From an uncultured Eubacteriales bacterium (GTDB lineage: Bacteria > Bacillota > Clostridia > Oscillospirales > Oscillospiraceae), in assembly GCA_902492005.1 (NCBI GenBank), contig CABUJV010000013.1:1-50365 (forward strand): a DNA stretch of 50,365 bases, in the 5' to 3' direction. The notes under the pieces were generated by a model that had not been told where the DNA came from, did not search any database, and worked only from the letters and a program-made list of their open reading frames with translations. The stretch's first letter is position 1. The number at the start of each line of letters is the position of its first letter. Made by a program: the position numbers and the translations under genes. Below, piece after piece: positions 8,688-16,151 of the stretch.

Positions 8688-8771
8688 TTATGGGCAGCTA
8701 AAATCGCCGTTACCCAAAAAATCGTAACGGTAATAGGAGCCGTAATACACATAACCGGACAACGAACGCAT
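8688..8771 (-). CDS. tyrosine-rich leader peptide of the aroF-tyrA operon
   Basis: A 27-codon ORF starts with ATG at 8771, preceded by AAGGAA at suitable spacing, and ends in TAA at 8688-8690. It encodes tyrosine at positions 7, 9, 10, 13, 14 and 16 and phenylalanine at 18 and 24; the core reads GYVYYGSYYRYDF. Six of ten consecutive codons (7-16) are Tyr, far above chance, and the operon it precedes makes tyrosine. The coding sequence itself takes part in alternative pairings: GTCCGGTTATG near its start with CATAACCGGAC at its end, CCGTTAC with GTAACGG, and GCTCCTAT with ATAGGAGC beyond the stop. This is the layout of ribosome-mediated attenuation. I know of no named family for it. Confidence 0.85.
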   Translation of the reverse strand: MRSLSGYVYYGSYYRYDFLGNGDFSCP

Positions 8772-8789
8772 GAGAACACTTCCTTCTGG

Positions 8790-8827
8790 CTCTTGACTTT
8801 AGCACTTTTTGCTGTTAAAGTCAAGAG
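8790..8827 (-). promoter_or_regulatory. palindromic promoter of the aroF-tyrA operon
   Basis: On the minus strand, TTGACT (8824-8819) and TAAAGT (8801-8796) are 17 bases apart, about 25 bases before the leader peptide ATG. The whole element lies in an inverted repeat (CTCTTGACTTTA with its complement, arms 8790-8801 and 8816-8827), so the plus strand carries the same -35/-10 pair at 8793-8798 and 8816-8821. The symmetry could mark a repressor operator. Confidence 0.7.
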
Positions 8828-8837
8828 ATTTTTTCAA

Positions 8838-8874
8838 GAAAACGCTCCCCGGCGGAAACCTCCGCCGGGGAGCG
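8838..8874 (-). terminator. intrinsic terminator after phosphoglucomutase
   Basis: Arms 8843-8856 and 8861-8874 form a 14-bp GC-rich stem, followed on the minus strand by TTTTCTTG. It isolates the upstream gene from the aroF promoter. Confidence 0.85.
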
Positions 8875-8882
8875 GGCCGGGC

Positions 8883-10610
8883 TCAGCGCTTCAGGGTCTC
8901 CGCCCAGGCGGCGTACTTGGCCACCGTCTCGTCGCAGGCGGCCTTGCCTGCGCCCTGGGCCAGGATATAGACCTTGACCTTGGGCTCGGTGCCGGAGGGG
9001 CGGACCACCAGGTCGGTGCCGTCGGCGAGCTTGTATTTGAGCACGTTGGAGCCCTTGAGCTCCATCTCCGTCACGGTACCGGCGGCCAGGTCGGTCTGGG
9101 TGCCGTCGCGGTAGTCCTTCCGGAGGACCACCGCCGTCCCGGCGATCTCGGTGAGGGGGTGCGTGCGCAGATTCTGCATCAGCGCGGCCATCTTTTTCAG
9201 GCCGTCCAGACCGGGCATCACCAGGTTGAGGGTCTTTTCCCCGTACCAGCCGTACTTTTCATAGAGGCCCATCATGGCGTCGTACAGGGTCATGCCCTGG
9301 CCGAAGTACCAGGCCGCCATCTCGGTGCACACCAGGGCGGCGGTGACGGCGTCCTTGTCCCGGACGTAGTCGCCCATCATGTAGCCGTAGGACTCCTCAT
9401 AGGAGAAGAGGACCTTGCCCTCGCCGCTTTGCTCCAGGGCATTTTTCTTTTCCGCCATGAACTTGAAGCCGGTGAAGGTGTCAAACATCTGGACGCCGTT
9501 CACCTCGGCCACCGTCCGGGCCATTTCGGTGGTGACGATGGTTTTGAGGGCGGCGGCGTTGGCGGGCAGGGTGCCGGCCCGCTTCTTAGCGGTGATGAGG
9601 TAATCCAGCAGCAGCACGCCGGTCTGGTTGCCGGACAGGGGGACGAACCGGCCCTCCGGGCTGCGGACCATCAGGCCCACCCGGTCGGCGTCGGGGTCGG
9701 AGCCCAGAATGAAGTCGGCCCCCTCCCGGTCGGCCAGCGCCACCGCCAGGTGGAAGCCCTCGGGATTCTCCGGGTTGGGGGAGGCCACAGTGGGGAAGTC
9801 CCCGTCGATGATCATCTGCTCGGGTACGCAGAGCACGTGCTTCATGCCCAGGCGGCGCAGCACCTCGGGGATGAGGCGGTAGCCGGTGCCGTGGAAGGGA
9901 GTGTATACCATCTTGAAGGTGTCGGCCACCCGCTCCACGGCGCTCGGGTCATTGACCTGGCCCATGACGTGGGCCAGAAAGGCCTCGTCGGTCTCCGCCC
10001 CCATCCGGGTGATGCGGCCCTCGGCCACGGCCTGCTCGAAATCGGCCAGCTTCGGGCTGGCGAACAGGTCGAGCTCGGCCATTTTTTTGGCGATGGCGTC
10101 GGCGTGGCGGGGGGGGAGCTGGGCCCCGTCCTCCCAGTAAACCTTATAGCCGTTGTACTCCTTGGGGTTGTGGCTGGCAGTGACGTTGATGCCGGCGATG
10201 CAGCCGTATTCCCGGATGGCAAAGGAGAGCTCCGGGGTGGGGCGGAGAGACTCGAAGAGGCGCACGGGGATGCCGTTGCCGGCCATGACGCGGGCGGCCT
10301 CCCGGGCAAACTCGTCAGAGTGGTGGCGGCAGTCGAAGCAGATGGCCACGCCCTTCCGGGCGCTCTCCGGCCCCTCGGCCAGGATGACCTCGGCAAAGGC
10401 CTGGGTGGCGTGGCGGATGACGTGGACGTTCATCTGGTGCAGTCCCACGCGCATGGTGCCCCGGAGCCCGGCAGTGCCGAATTCCAGCGGGGCAAAAAAG
10501 CGGCTTTCGATCTCCTTTTCGTCTCCGGCAATGGTCTGGAGCTCGGCCTTCTCGGCCTCGCTGAGGGCGGGGCTGTTCAGCCAGTTCAGGTAAGTCTCCT
10601 TGTAGGACAT
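8883..10610 (-). CDS. pgcA: alpha-phosphoglucomutase / phosphomannomutase
   Basis: Interconverts glucose 1-phosphate and glucose 6-phosphate for UDP-glucose, glycogen and glycolipid synthesis. The four signature loops of the alpha-D-phosphohexomutase family are present: the phosphoserine loop TASHNP (Ser146), metal-binding DPDADRVG, sugar-binding EESYGY, and the phosphate-binding loop RPSGTEPK near the C-terminus. At 575 residues it matches the long Firmicutes PgcA type. AAGGAGGAG precedes the ATG at 10610. It sits 44 bases after the zinc-ribbon gene and could be the last gene of that transcript. Confidence 0.93.
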   Translation of the reverse strand: MSYKETYLNWLNSPALSEAEKAELQTIAGDEKEIESRFFAPLEFGTAGLRGTMRVGLHQMNVHVIRHATQAFAEVILAEGPESARKGVAICFDCRHHSDEFAREAARVMAGNGIPVRLFESLRPTPELSFAIREYGCIAGINVTASHNPKEYNGYKVYWEDGAQLPPRHADAIAKKMAELDLFASPKLADFEQAVAEGRITRMGAETDEAFLAHVMGQVNDPSAVERVADTFKMVYTPFHGTGYRLIPEVLRRLGMKHVLCVPEQMIIDGDFPTVASPNPENPEGFHLAVALADREGADFILGSDPDADRVGLMVRSPEGRFVPLSGNQTGVLLLDYLITAKKRAGTLPANAAALKTIVTTEMARTVAEVNGVQMFDTFTGFKFMAEKKNALEQSGEGKVLFSYEESYGYMMGDYVRDKDAVTAALVCTEMAAWYFGQGMTLYDAMMGLYEKYGWYGEKTLNLVMPGLDGLKKMAALMQNLRTHPLTEIAGTAVVLRKDYRDGTQTDLAAGTVTEMELKGSNVLKYKLADGTDLVVRPSGTEPKVKVYILAQGAGKAACDETVAKYAAWAETLKR

Positions 10611-10654
10611 GACATCTCCTCCTTATATGGATGATTCCGCGGCGAAAACCGCCG

Positions 10655-11050
10655 CTATTCCTCGTGCAGCAGCAGGGCGCGGGCCTCGGCCTCCCGGCTT
10701 TTGGGGACGTAGAGGTCCACCCCATAGCCGGAAAAGCCCAGATAGACCTTGCCCAGACCGCCTCCCTCGGGGTAGCAGGTGAGCACCGGGATGCCGGCCG
10801 CCTGGAACCGGGCCTGCACCACGGTCTGCACCGAGGGAAAATCCGCCAGATTGGACAGGCGGACGGCCTCTTCCGGTTCCCCGTCGGGCCCCAGGGGCCA
10901 GGGGACCTCGTCCGGATGGTGGATGGTGAAGGACCAGCCGCCCTCCTCGGGGGGCATGGCCTCCGGGTCCACCTCCTGAAGCAGCGCGCCGCCGCAGACG
11001 GGACAGATCAGACCGTCAAATTCCTTCTCACAGCGTTCACAGTAGCCCAT
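10655..11050 (-). CDS. zinc-ribbon plus DUF2007-like protein
   Basis: A 131-residue protein with an N-terminal zinc ribbon (CERC, 14 residues on CPVC) followed by a region (about residues 60-130) resembling DUF2007, a small putative signal-transducing domain (VVQARFQAAGIPVLTCYPEGGG then VDLYVPKSREAEARALL). Function unknown. The ATG at 11050 follows the stop of the 46-codon gene upstream by one base, implying coupling; an in-frame GTG at 11089 lacks a ribosome binding site. The DUF assignment is from memory of the family pattern and should be treated as tentative. Confidence 0.75.
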   Translation of the reverse strand: MGYCERCEKEFDGLICPVCGGALLQEVDPEAMPPEEGGWSFTIHHPDEVPWPLGPDGEPEEAVRLSNLADFPSVQTVVQARFQAAGIPVLTCYPEGGGLGKVYLGFSGYGVDLYVPKSREAEARALLLHEE

Positions 11051-11051
11051 C

Positions 11052-11192
11052 TCACTCACCGGCCTCTCGGGCTTCCCACCGCAGCTCACGGATGGCCGGG
11101 AAGGGGGACGGGAGCCTGGCGGCCAGACCCAGCAGGGCGGCCGCCGCGGCGCTGATGTGCATCAGCAGGATAAACAGATTTTCGCGGTCCAT
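11052..11192 (-). CDS. 46-residue small membrane protein
   Basis: The ATG at 11192 is preceded by GAGGTGA; the stop at 11052-11054 leaves one base before the next ATG. The product starts MDRENLFILLMHISAAAAAL, giving one hydrophobic segment (about residues 5-27) and a charged C-terminal tail (RELRWEAREAGE). It fills the gap between rlmH and the zinc-ribbon gene with the tight spacing of a real operon member. I recognise no family. Confidence 0.65.
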   Translation of the reverse strand: MDRENLFILLMHISAAAAALLGLAARLPSPFPAIRELRWEAREAGE

Positions 11193-11201
11193 AGCGTCAC
11201 C

Positions 11202-11684
11202 TCATTTATGATAGTTGGAGCCCTCGTTGATCTTGAAGGCCCGGTAAATCTGCTCCAGCAGCATGACCCGGGCCAGATGGTGGGGGAAGGTCATAGGGGA
11301 CATGGACAGGCGCAGGCTGGCCTCCGCCTTGATGGAGGGATGGAGACCGAAGGAGCCGCCGATGAGAAAGACCAGGTGGCTCTCGCCCCGGTTCATCCAG
11401 TCGGTGAGCAGCCCGGCCAGCTCCTCGCTGGAGCGCGGCTTTCCCTCTACGCACAGGGCGACGAGGCCGCGCCGGGGGGGCAGCTTGGCCCGGATGGCGT
11501 CGGCCTCCCGGGCCAGGGCGGCGTCGATCTGGGCCTGGGATGGGTCCTTAGGCAGCCGCTCCTCGGGGAGCTCCACAAGGGACAGCTTACAGTAGGCCGA
11601 CAGCCGCTTGGCGTATTCTGCCGCGGCCTGGGTATAAAACGGTTCCTTCAGTTTGCCCACGCACAGAAGGGTGATATTCAGCAT
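11202..11684 (-). CDS. rlmH: 23S rRNA (pseudouridine1915-N3)-methyltransferase RlmH
   Basis: SPOUT-class methyltransferase that modifies pseudouridine 1915 in helix 69 of 23S rRNA on assembled ribosomes. 160 residues, the usual length. The knot region holds FLIGGSFGLH and the C-terminal signature reads FPHHLARVMLLEQIYRAFKI followed by NEGSNYHK, nearly invariant in RlmH. AGGAGG lies six bases before the ATG. Its position next to walJ is common in Firmicutes. Confidence 0.97.
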   Translation of the reverse strand: MLNITLLCVGKLKEPFYTQAAAEYAKRLSAYCKLSLVELPEERLPKDPSQAQIDAALAREADAIRAKLPPRRGLVALCVEGKPRSSEELAGLLTDWMNRGESHLVFLIGGSFGLHPSIKAEASLRLSMSPMTFPHHLARVMLLEQIYRAFKINEGSNYHK

Positions 11685-11694
11685 GGCGGACCTC

Positions 11695-12489
11695 CTATGC
11701 GGTGCAGCACAGCCCGGGCTCGGCCCGGGGGGCCACGCTCAGCCGCAGGTCCCGGTCGGGGTCCGCCCCCATGGCGGAGAGGGCCAGGGCCACCGCGTCC
11801 CGGGCGCGTGCGGGGGTGTTGTTCTCGGCGGACAGATGGGCCAGAATGACGGTGCGGGCGCCGGCCCGGACGGCTGTGCAGGCCAGGGCCGCCCCGGCCT
11901 CGTTGGACAGGTGGCCATGGTCGCCCAGGATGCGCTGCTTGAGGGGGTAAGGGTAGGGGCCGGACTTGACCCAGTCCACGTCGTGGTTGGACTCCACAAC
12001 CAGAAGATCTGCCCCGGCCACGCCGGCGAGGACCGCTTCGGTGACCACCCCCAGGTCGGTGACCACGGCGGCCTTCCGGCTGCCGTCCGAGACGGCATAG
12101 CCCATGGGCTCCGCCGCGTCGTGGAGGGTGGGAAAGGTCTCCACCGCCAAGCCGCCCACGGTAAAGGCATCGCCGGGAGCGCAGGTGTGGAGCAGGTCCT
12201 CCAGGGCGGCGATGCGGTAGCAGAGCTGCCGCCCGGTGCCGGGGCTGGCGTAGACCGGCAGCCGGAACTGCTTGGTCAGGGTGGCCAGGCCGGCGATGTG
12301 GTCGGTATGCTCGTGAGTGACCAGCACCCCGGACAGGGCGGAGGGCTCCACCCCCAGGTCCCGGAGGGAGCGGCAGATACGCCGGCAGGAGATGCCCGCG
12401 TCCACGAGCAGGCGGGTTTCTCCGGCGGAGAGCAGCAGGCAGTTGCCGGAGGAGCCGCTGGCCAGAGTGGTGAGTGTCAGCAAGATCAT
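11695..12489 (-). CDS. walJ: MBL-fold metallohydrolase WalJ/YycJ
   Basis: Metallo-beta-lactamase-fold nuclease-like protein (264 residues) linked in Firmicutes to WalRK signalling and coordination of cell division with DNA replication. Motifs are LASGSSGNC at the N-terminus, VTHEHTDH (metal site), and VESNHDVDWVKSGPYPYPLK with GHLSNEA further on, all typical of YycJ. The start is uncertain: the ATG at 12489 has AGGAG only two bases upstream, whereas an in-frame TTG at 12483 has it at eight bases and would give an N-terminus starting MLTLTTLASG. Unlike in Bacillus it is not in the walRK operon but lies 3 kb away on the other strand. Confidence 0.9.
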   Translation of the reverse strand: MILLTLTTLASGSSGNCLLLSAGETRLLVDAGISCRRICRSLRDLGVEPSALSGVLVTHEHTDHIAGLATLTKQFRLPVYASPGTGRQLCYRIAALEDLLHTCAPGDAFTVGGLAVETFPTLHDAAEPMGYAVSDGSRKAAVVTDLGVVTEAVLAGVAGADLLVVESNHDVDWVKSGPYPYPLKQRILGDHGHLSNEAGAALACTAVRAGARTVILAHLSAENNTPARARDAVALALSAMGADPDRDLRLSVAPRAEPGLCCTA

Positions 12490-12517
12490 CGCTCCTATGT
12501 ATCGAAATTAAACAGGA

Positions 12518-12544
12518 AGGGCGGCGGCAACCTGCCGCCGCCCT
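12518..12544 (-). terminator. hairpin between murA and walJ
   Basis: A perfect 12-bp stem (12518-12529 with 12533-12544) is followed on the minus strand by TCCTGTTTAATTT. It is probably a partial terminator limiting murA read-through into walJ. Confidence 0.55.
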
Positions 12545-12568
12545 GAGATCGTCGTGATGCGGTGGGAT

Positions 12569-13864
12569 TCAGCACACGCTGGCCTGGGCCTTATCCTCAT
12601 CGGGGGTAATGACCACGCGGATGTCGGCCCCCACGCCGGAGAGCTTGCGGACGATGTCCTCATAGCCCCGTTCAATATAGTAGACGTGGTCGATCTCGGT
12701 GACGCCCTGGGCGGCCAGTCCGGCGATGACCATGGCCGCGCCGGCCCGCAGGTCGCAGGCCTGCATGGGCGCGCCGGTAAGCTTGTCCACCCCCTCAATG
12801 ACGGCCACCTTGCCGTCCACTTGGATCTGGGCCCCCATGCGGCGGATCTCGTCCACATAGCGGTAGCGGTTGTCCCACACGCCCTCGGTGACCACGCTGG
12901 TTCCCTGGGCCAGGCAGAGCACCACGGAGATCTGGGGCTGCATGTCGGTGGGAAAGCCGGGATAGGGCAGGGTCTTGATGTTGGCGCGGTAGAGGGGCCC
13001 GGTCCGGCGCACCAGCACCGCGTCGTCGTCCTCCTCCACCTCCACGCCCATCTCCACCAGCTTGGCGGTAATGCAGTCCAGGTGCTTGGGGATGACGTTT
13101 TTAATGCGAACCTCGCCGCCGGCGGCGGCCACGGCGGCCATATAGGTGCCCGCCTCGATCTGGTCTGGGATGATGGAGTAGGTGCCGCCCCGCAGGCCGG
13201 GGACGCCCCGGATCTTGATGACGTCGGTGCCGGCTCCCATAATGTCAGCCCCCATGGAGTTGAGGAAGTTGGCCAGGTCCACGATGTGGGGCTCCTTAGC
13301 GGCGTTTTCGATGATGGTGAGCCCCTCGGCCAGGGCGGCGGCCAGCATGATGTTCATGGTGGCGCCCACCGACACCACGTCCAGATAGATCTGGGCGCCG
13401 GTCAGCCGCCGGCCGCCGGAGGAAGCGTGGACGTAGCCGCCCTTGACCTCCACGTCGGCCCCCATGGCCACAAAACCCTTGATGTGCTGGTCGATGGGCC
13501 GGTCGCCCAGATGGCAGCCGCCGGGCAGCGGGACCTCCGCCGCGCCGAAGCGGCCCAGCAGGGCCCCGATGAGGTAGTAGGAGGCCCGGATTTTCCGGGC
13601 CATGTCCAGGCGCACCTGCTCGTTGTGGATGCGGGTGCAGTCGATGTCCACGGTGGTACGGTCCACCGTGCGCACATCGGCGCCCAGCTCCTGTAAAATT
13701 TTCAAAATTGAGGTCACATCGCTGATCTGGGGAATGTTCTCAATCCGGCAGGTGCCGTTTACCAGCAGAGCGGCCGGGATAATGGCCACGGCGGCGTTTT
13801 TGGCGCCGCTGATATCGATTTCGCCATTCAGCGGTTTTCCGCCGCGAATCACATATTTTGTCAA
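12569..13864 (-). CDS. murA: UDP-N-acetylglucosamine 1-carboxyvinyltransferase MurA
   Basis: Transfers enolpyruvate from PEP to UDP-GlcNAc, the first committed step of peptidoglycan synthesis. 431 residues. Lys22 in SGAKNA and Cys117 in PGGCHLGDRPIDQH, the fosfomycin-reactive cysteine, are both present, so fosfomycin sensitivity at the target is expected. The start is a TTG at 13864 preceded by AGAGGG at seven bases. It heads the minus-strand run murA-walJ-rlmH and has a long structured leader. Confidence 0.95.
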   Translation of the reverse strand: MTKYVIRGGKPLNGEIDISGAKNAAVAIIPAALLVNGTCRIENIPQISDVTSILKILQELGADVRTVDRTTVDIDCTRIHNEQVRLDMARKIRASYYLIGALLGRFGAAEVPLPGGCHLGDRPIDQHIKGFVAMGADVEVKGGYVHASSGGRRLTGAQIYLDVVSVGATMNIMLAAALAEGLTIIENAAKEPHIVDLANFLNSMGADIMGAGTDVIKIRGVPGLRGGTYSIIPDQIEAGTYMAAVAAAGGEVRIKNVIPKHLDCITAKLVEMGVEVEEDDDAVLVRRTGPLYRANIKTLPYPGFPTDMQPQISVVLCLAQGTSVVTEGVWDNRYRYVDEIRRMGAQIQVDGKVAVIEGVDKLTGAPMQACDLRAGAAMVIAGLAAQGVTEIDHVYYIERGYEDIVRKLSGVGADIRVVITPDEDKAQASVC

Positions 13865-13869
13865 GTCCG

Positions 13870-14084
13870 CACCCTCTTTTGTCCTCCCGCCCGGGCGGCG
13901 GTGAGACCGCCCGGGCGATCAAGGGCCGGACGATCCAGATCCGGCCCTGATTCCTGTATACTGCGGCCAGAGCATGCCGCCCGGCCGAACCAATCATTAT
14001 ATCATGGATGAGAGCCCCGGGGAAACGCCGCCGGTCGGCCCTATCATCCGATGATATTATAGCATCACTAGTATGCAAAATCAA
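13870..14084 (-). promoter_or_regulatory. murA promoter and structured 5' leader
   Basis: On the minus strand TTGATT (14084-14079) and TATAAT (14061-14056) are 17 bases apart, giving a leader of about 185 nt before the murA TTG. The leader holds two strong stem-loops: GGGCCGGA pairing with TCCGGCCC, and GCCCGGGCGG pairing with CCGCCCGGGC close to the ribosome binding site. No known riboswitch class is recognised. The rest of the 316-base gap up to the mecA-like stop holds only an imperfect hairpin with ATGCCC/GGGCAT arms near 14142-14179. Confidence 0.6.
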
Positions 14085-14180
14085 AAGAAATTTTACGCAA
14101 TTGTTACAGCGAAATCTTTTGACAAAACTTGCACAAGAACGATGCCCAAAAAGAGGGAGGATCAAACCAAAACGGGCATT

Positions 14181-14678
14181 TTAATCGGGGAAATAGCGGT
14201 GGAGGGCGGCCAGGGCCTGCCGGGGGAGGATGAGGCGGGCGTGCTCGGTCAGCCGGGCGTCCAGGAAAGGGGCCTGCTCCGCCTGCGCGCCGAACTCGGA
14301 CAGGCGGCAGGCGGTCTGCTCCTCCCCGGCGGGGAGGGACAGCCAGTAGCGCCCCTCCCAGAAGAACAGGGCGGCCTCCTCGGGACAGGCGGCCCAGAGA
14401 GCGCGGGCGGCGGCCAGCAGCCCCTCCAGGTCGGGAAAGGTGAGCCAGATCCGGGGCGGCTCGCTCCGACGGGCAAAGACCAGCACCCCGCAGGCGTCGG
14501 GATAGGCCTCGATCTCCAGGGGCCCCTCCGCCGGCAGGCCGGCACGGAGAAAGGCGTCCCGGGTCAGGGTGAGGGCCAGATCCCGTGTCAGGCTTTCGGG
14601 GGTGAGGCCGTGCTCCTTCAGGTCGGCGGGGGTGAGGTACAGCGCGACACTGGCGGCGCCGATGGGCTGGATGGTCAT
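14181..14678 (-). CDS. mecA: MecA-like adaptor protein
   Basis: 165 residues resembling MecA, the adaptor that delivers substrates to ClpC for degradation. The N-terminal pattern (IQPIGAASVALYLTPADLKE ... DLALTLTRDAFLRAG) matches the MecA substrate-binding domain and the C-terminal half (FPDLEGLLAAARALWA ... LFFWEGRYWLSL ... LTEHARLILP) matches the ClpC-binding domain. It is shorter than Bacillus MecA (about 218), having little acidic linker between the halves. The ATG at 14678 follows AAGGAGGAA; the frame is open to 14789 but without a start signal. A TATAAT lies upstream at about 14724-14729. Confidence 0.72.
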   Translation of the reverse strand: MTIQPIGAASVALYLTPADLKEHGLTPESLTRDLALTLTRDAFLRAGLPAEGPLEIEAYPDACGVLVFARRSEPPRIWLTFPDLEGLLAAARALWAACPEEAALFFWEGRYWLSLPAGEEQTACRLSEFGAQAEQAPFLDARLTEHARLILPRQALAALHRYFPD

Positions 14679-14798
14679 GTGAGGTTCCTCCTTACGCTCC
14701 GCGGGGCGGGCACTGTCTACATTATAAGGGGTGCGCCGGGACATGAATAGATGTAATGATTGGGGAAAACGGTGAAAAGTACCCTGCACGACCGGGTA

Positions 14799-14827
14799 TT
14801 GGCAGGCTGACCCAACTGTGGTATACT
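14799..14827 (+). promoter_or_regulatory. promoter of the Nudix-walRKHI operon
   Basis: TTGGCA (14799-14804) and TATACT (14822-14827) are 17 bases apart. The predicted start of transcription near 14834 leaves the first in-frame ATG (14838) with almost no leader, supporting the start at 14859. Confidence 0.75.
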
Positions 14828-14858
14828 AAAACCACTTATGCGAATAGGAGCTGGCGAC

Positions 14859-15395
14859 ATGGAGCTATATGAAAAGACGGTATCCAGCGAGGAAAAATTC
14901 AAGGGCGTCATCGTAGACGTGCGGTTGGACCGGGTCGAGCTGCCCAACGGCCGGACGGCCGCCCGTGAGGTGGTGTCCCATCCCGGCGGGGTGGCCATCC
15001 TGCCCCTCCACGGCGACGGCACCGTGACAGTGGTGCGGCAGTTCCGCTACCCCTTCGGCCGGGTCATCACTGAGCTGCCCGCCGGCAAGCTGGAGCGGGG
15101 GGAGGACCACCGGGTGTGCGCGCTGCGGGAGCTGGAGGAGGAGACGGGCTACACCCCCGCCACGCTGACCTATATGGGGGCGCTGCTCTCCTCGCCGGGC
15201 TTTTCCGACGAGGTGCTCCATATGTATCTGGCCCGGGGGCTGAAGCCGGGGGCGTGCCATCCGGATGAGGACGAGTTCCTGGAACGGGACCGGGTGCCCT
15301 TCGGGGAACTGGTGAAGGAGGTCATGGACGGGACCATTCAGGACGCCAAGACGGTGGCCGCCGTCCTCAAGGCCAAGGTTCTGCTGGATCTGTAA
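14859..15395 (+). CDS. Nudix hydrolase, ADP-ribose pyrophosphatase type
   Basis: Hydrolyses ADP-ribose or a related nucleoside diphosphate sugar. The Nudix box is complete: GKLERGE (76-82), REL (90-92) and EEETG (93-97). The N-terminal half (YEKTVSSEEKFKGVIVDVRLDRVEL) and the 178-residue length fit the NudF/YqkG group. The ATG at 14859 has TAGGAG eight bases upstream. It is 19 bases before walR and is probably co-transcribed with it. Confidence 0.9.
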   Translation: MELYEKTVSSEEKFKGVIVDVRLDRVELPNGRTAAREVVSHPGGVAILPLHGDGTVTVVRQFRYPFGRVITELPAGKLERGEDHRVCALRELEEETGYTPATLTYMGALLSSPGFSDEVLHMYLARGLKPGACHPDEDEFLERDRVPFGELVKEVMDGTIQDAKTVAAVLKAKVLLDL

Positions 15396-15414
15396 CGGGA
15401 AGAAGGGAGCGGTC

Positions 15415-16122
15415 ATGGCAAAGACGATCTTGATTGTCGAAGATGAGAAGAACATTGTGGATATCCTCAGCTTCAACCTGGAGCGGGAGGGGTACGCCAC
15501 CGTGGAAGCCTACGACGGGGAGGCAGGACTCCAACTGGCGCTGGAGCAGGACCCGGACCTGATCCTGCTGGATCTGATGCTGCCCAAGATGAACGGCTTC
15601 GACGTGTGCCGGGCCGTCCGGGAGCACGGCCGGGCTACCCCGATTATCATGCTCACCGCCCGGGAGGAGGAGACCGACAAGGTCCTGGGCCTGGAGCTGG
15701 GGGCGGACGACTATATCACCAAGCCCTTCTCCATGCGGGAGCTGCTGGCCCGGGTGAAGGCCAATATCCGCCGGGTGGGGATGCTCACGGACCCGGCCCA
15801 GATGCGGCCCTCCGCGGCCAGCCGCCTGGAGCTGGGGCGTATCGCCATTGACACGGAGCTGCTCATGGCCTACAAGGACGCAGCGCCCCTGGACCTGACC
15901 CAGCGGGAGTACGAGCTGCTGAAGTTCTTGGCCTCCAACCCGGGGAAGGTGTTCTCCCGGGAGGCCCTGATGGAAAACGTGTGGAACTACGAGGGTTATG
16001 TGGGCGACGTGCGGGCCGTGGACGTGGCCATCCGCCGCCTGCGGGAAAAAGTGGAGGACGACCCCGCCAGCCCGCAGTTTGTGGTGACCCGGCGGGGGCT
16101 GGGGTACCTGTTCAACGTGTAA
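15415..16122 (+). CDS. walR: response regulator WalR (OmpR family)
   Basis: Transcriptional regulator of cell-wall homeostasis, phosphorylated by WalK. Receiver domain (1-120) with acidic pocket VEDE, phospho-acceptor Asp53 in LLDLMLP, and KPF at the switch lysine; OmpR/PhoB winged helix (about 135-233) ending RGLGYLFNV. 235 residues. The gene order walR-walK-walH-walI supports the orthology, though PhoP-type regulators look alike. Confidence 0.9.
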   Translation: MAKTILIVEDEKNIVDILSFNLEREGYATVEAYDGEAGLQLALEQDPDLILLDLMLPKMNGFDVCRAVREHGRATPIIMLTAREEETDKVLGLELGADDYITKPFSMRELLARVKANIRRVGMLTDPAQMRPSAASRLELGRIAIDTELLMAYKDAAPLDLTQREYELLKFLASNPGKVFSREALMENVWNYEGYVGDVRAVDVAIRRLREKVEDDPASPQFVVTRRGLGYLFNV

Positions 16123-16151
16123 GAAGTCCGTAAAAAGGGGGCGCTTGCCCG

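Noticed and set aside
7521..10634. 1037-codon open frame on the plus strand
   Set aside because: It is antisense to tyrA, aroF and pgcA. High GC at third positions leaves the opposite strand open, and the translation is a low-complexity Gly/His/Val-rich product with no domain.
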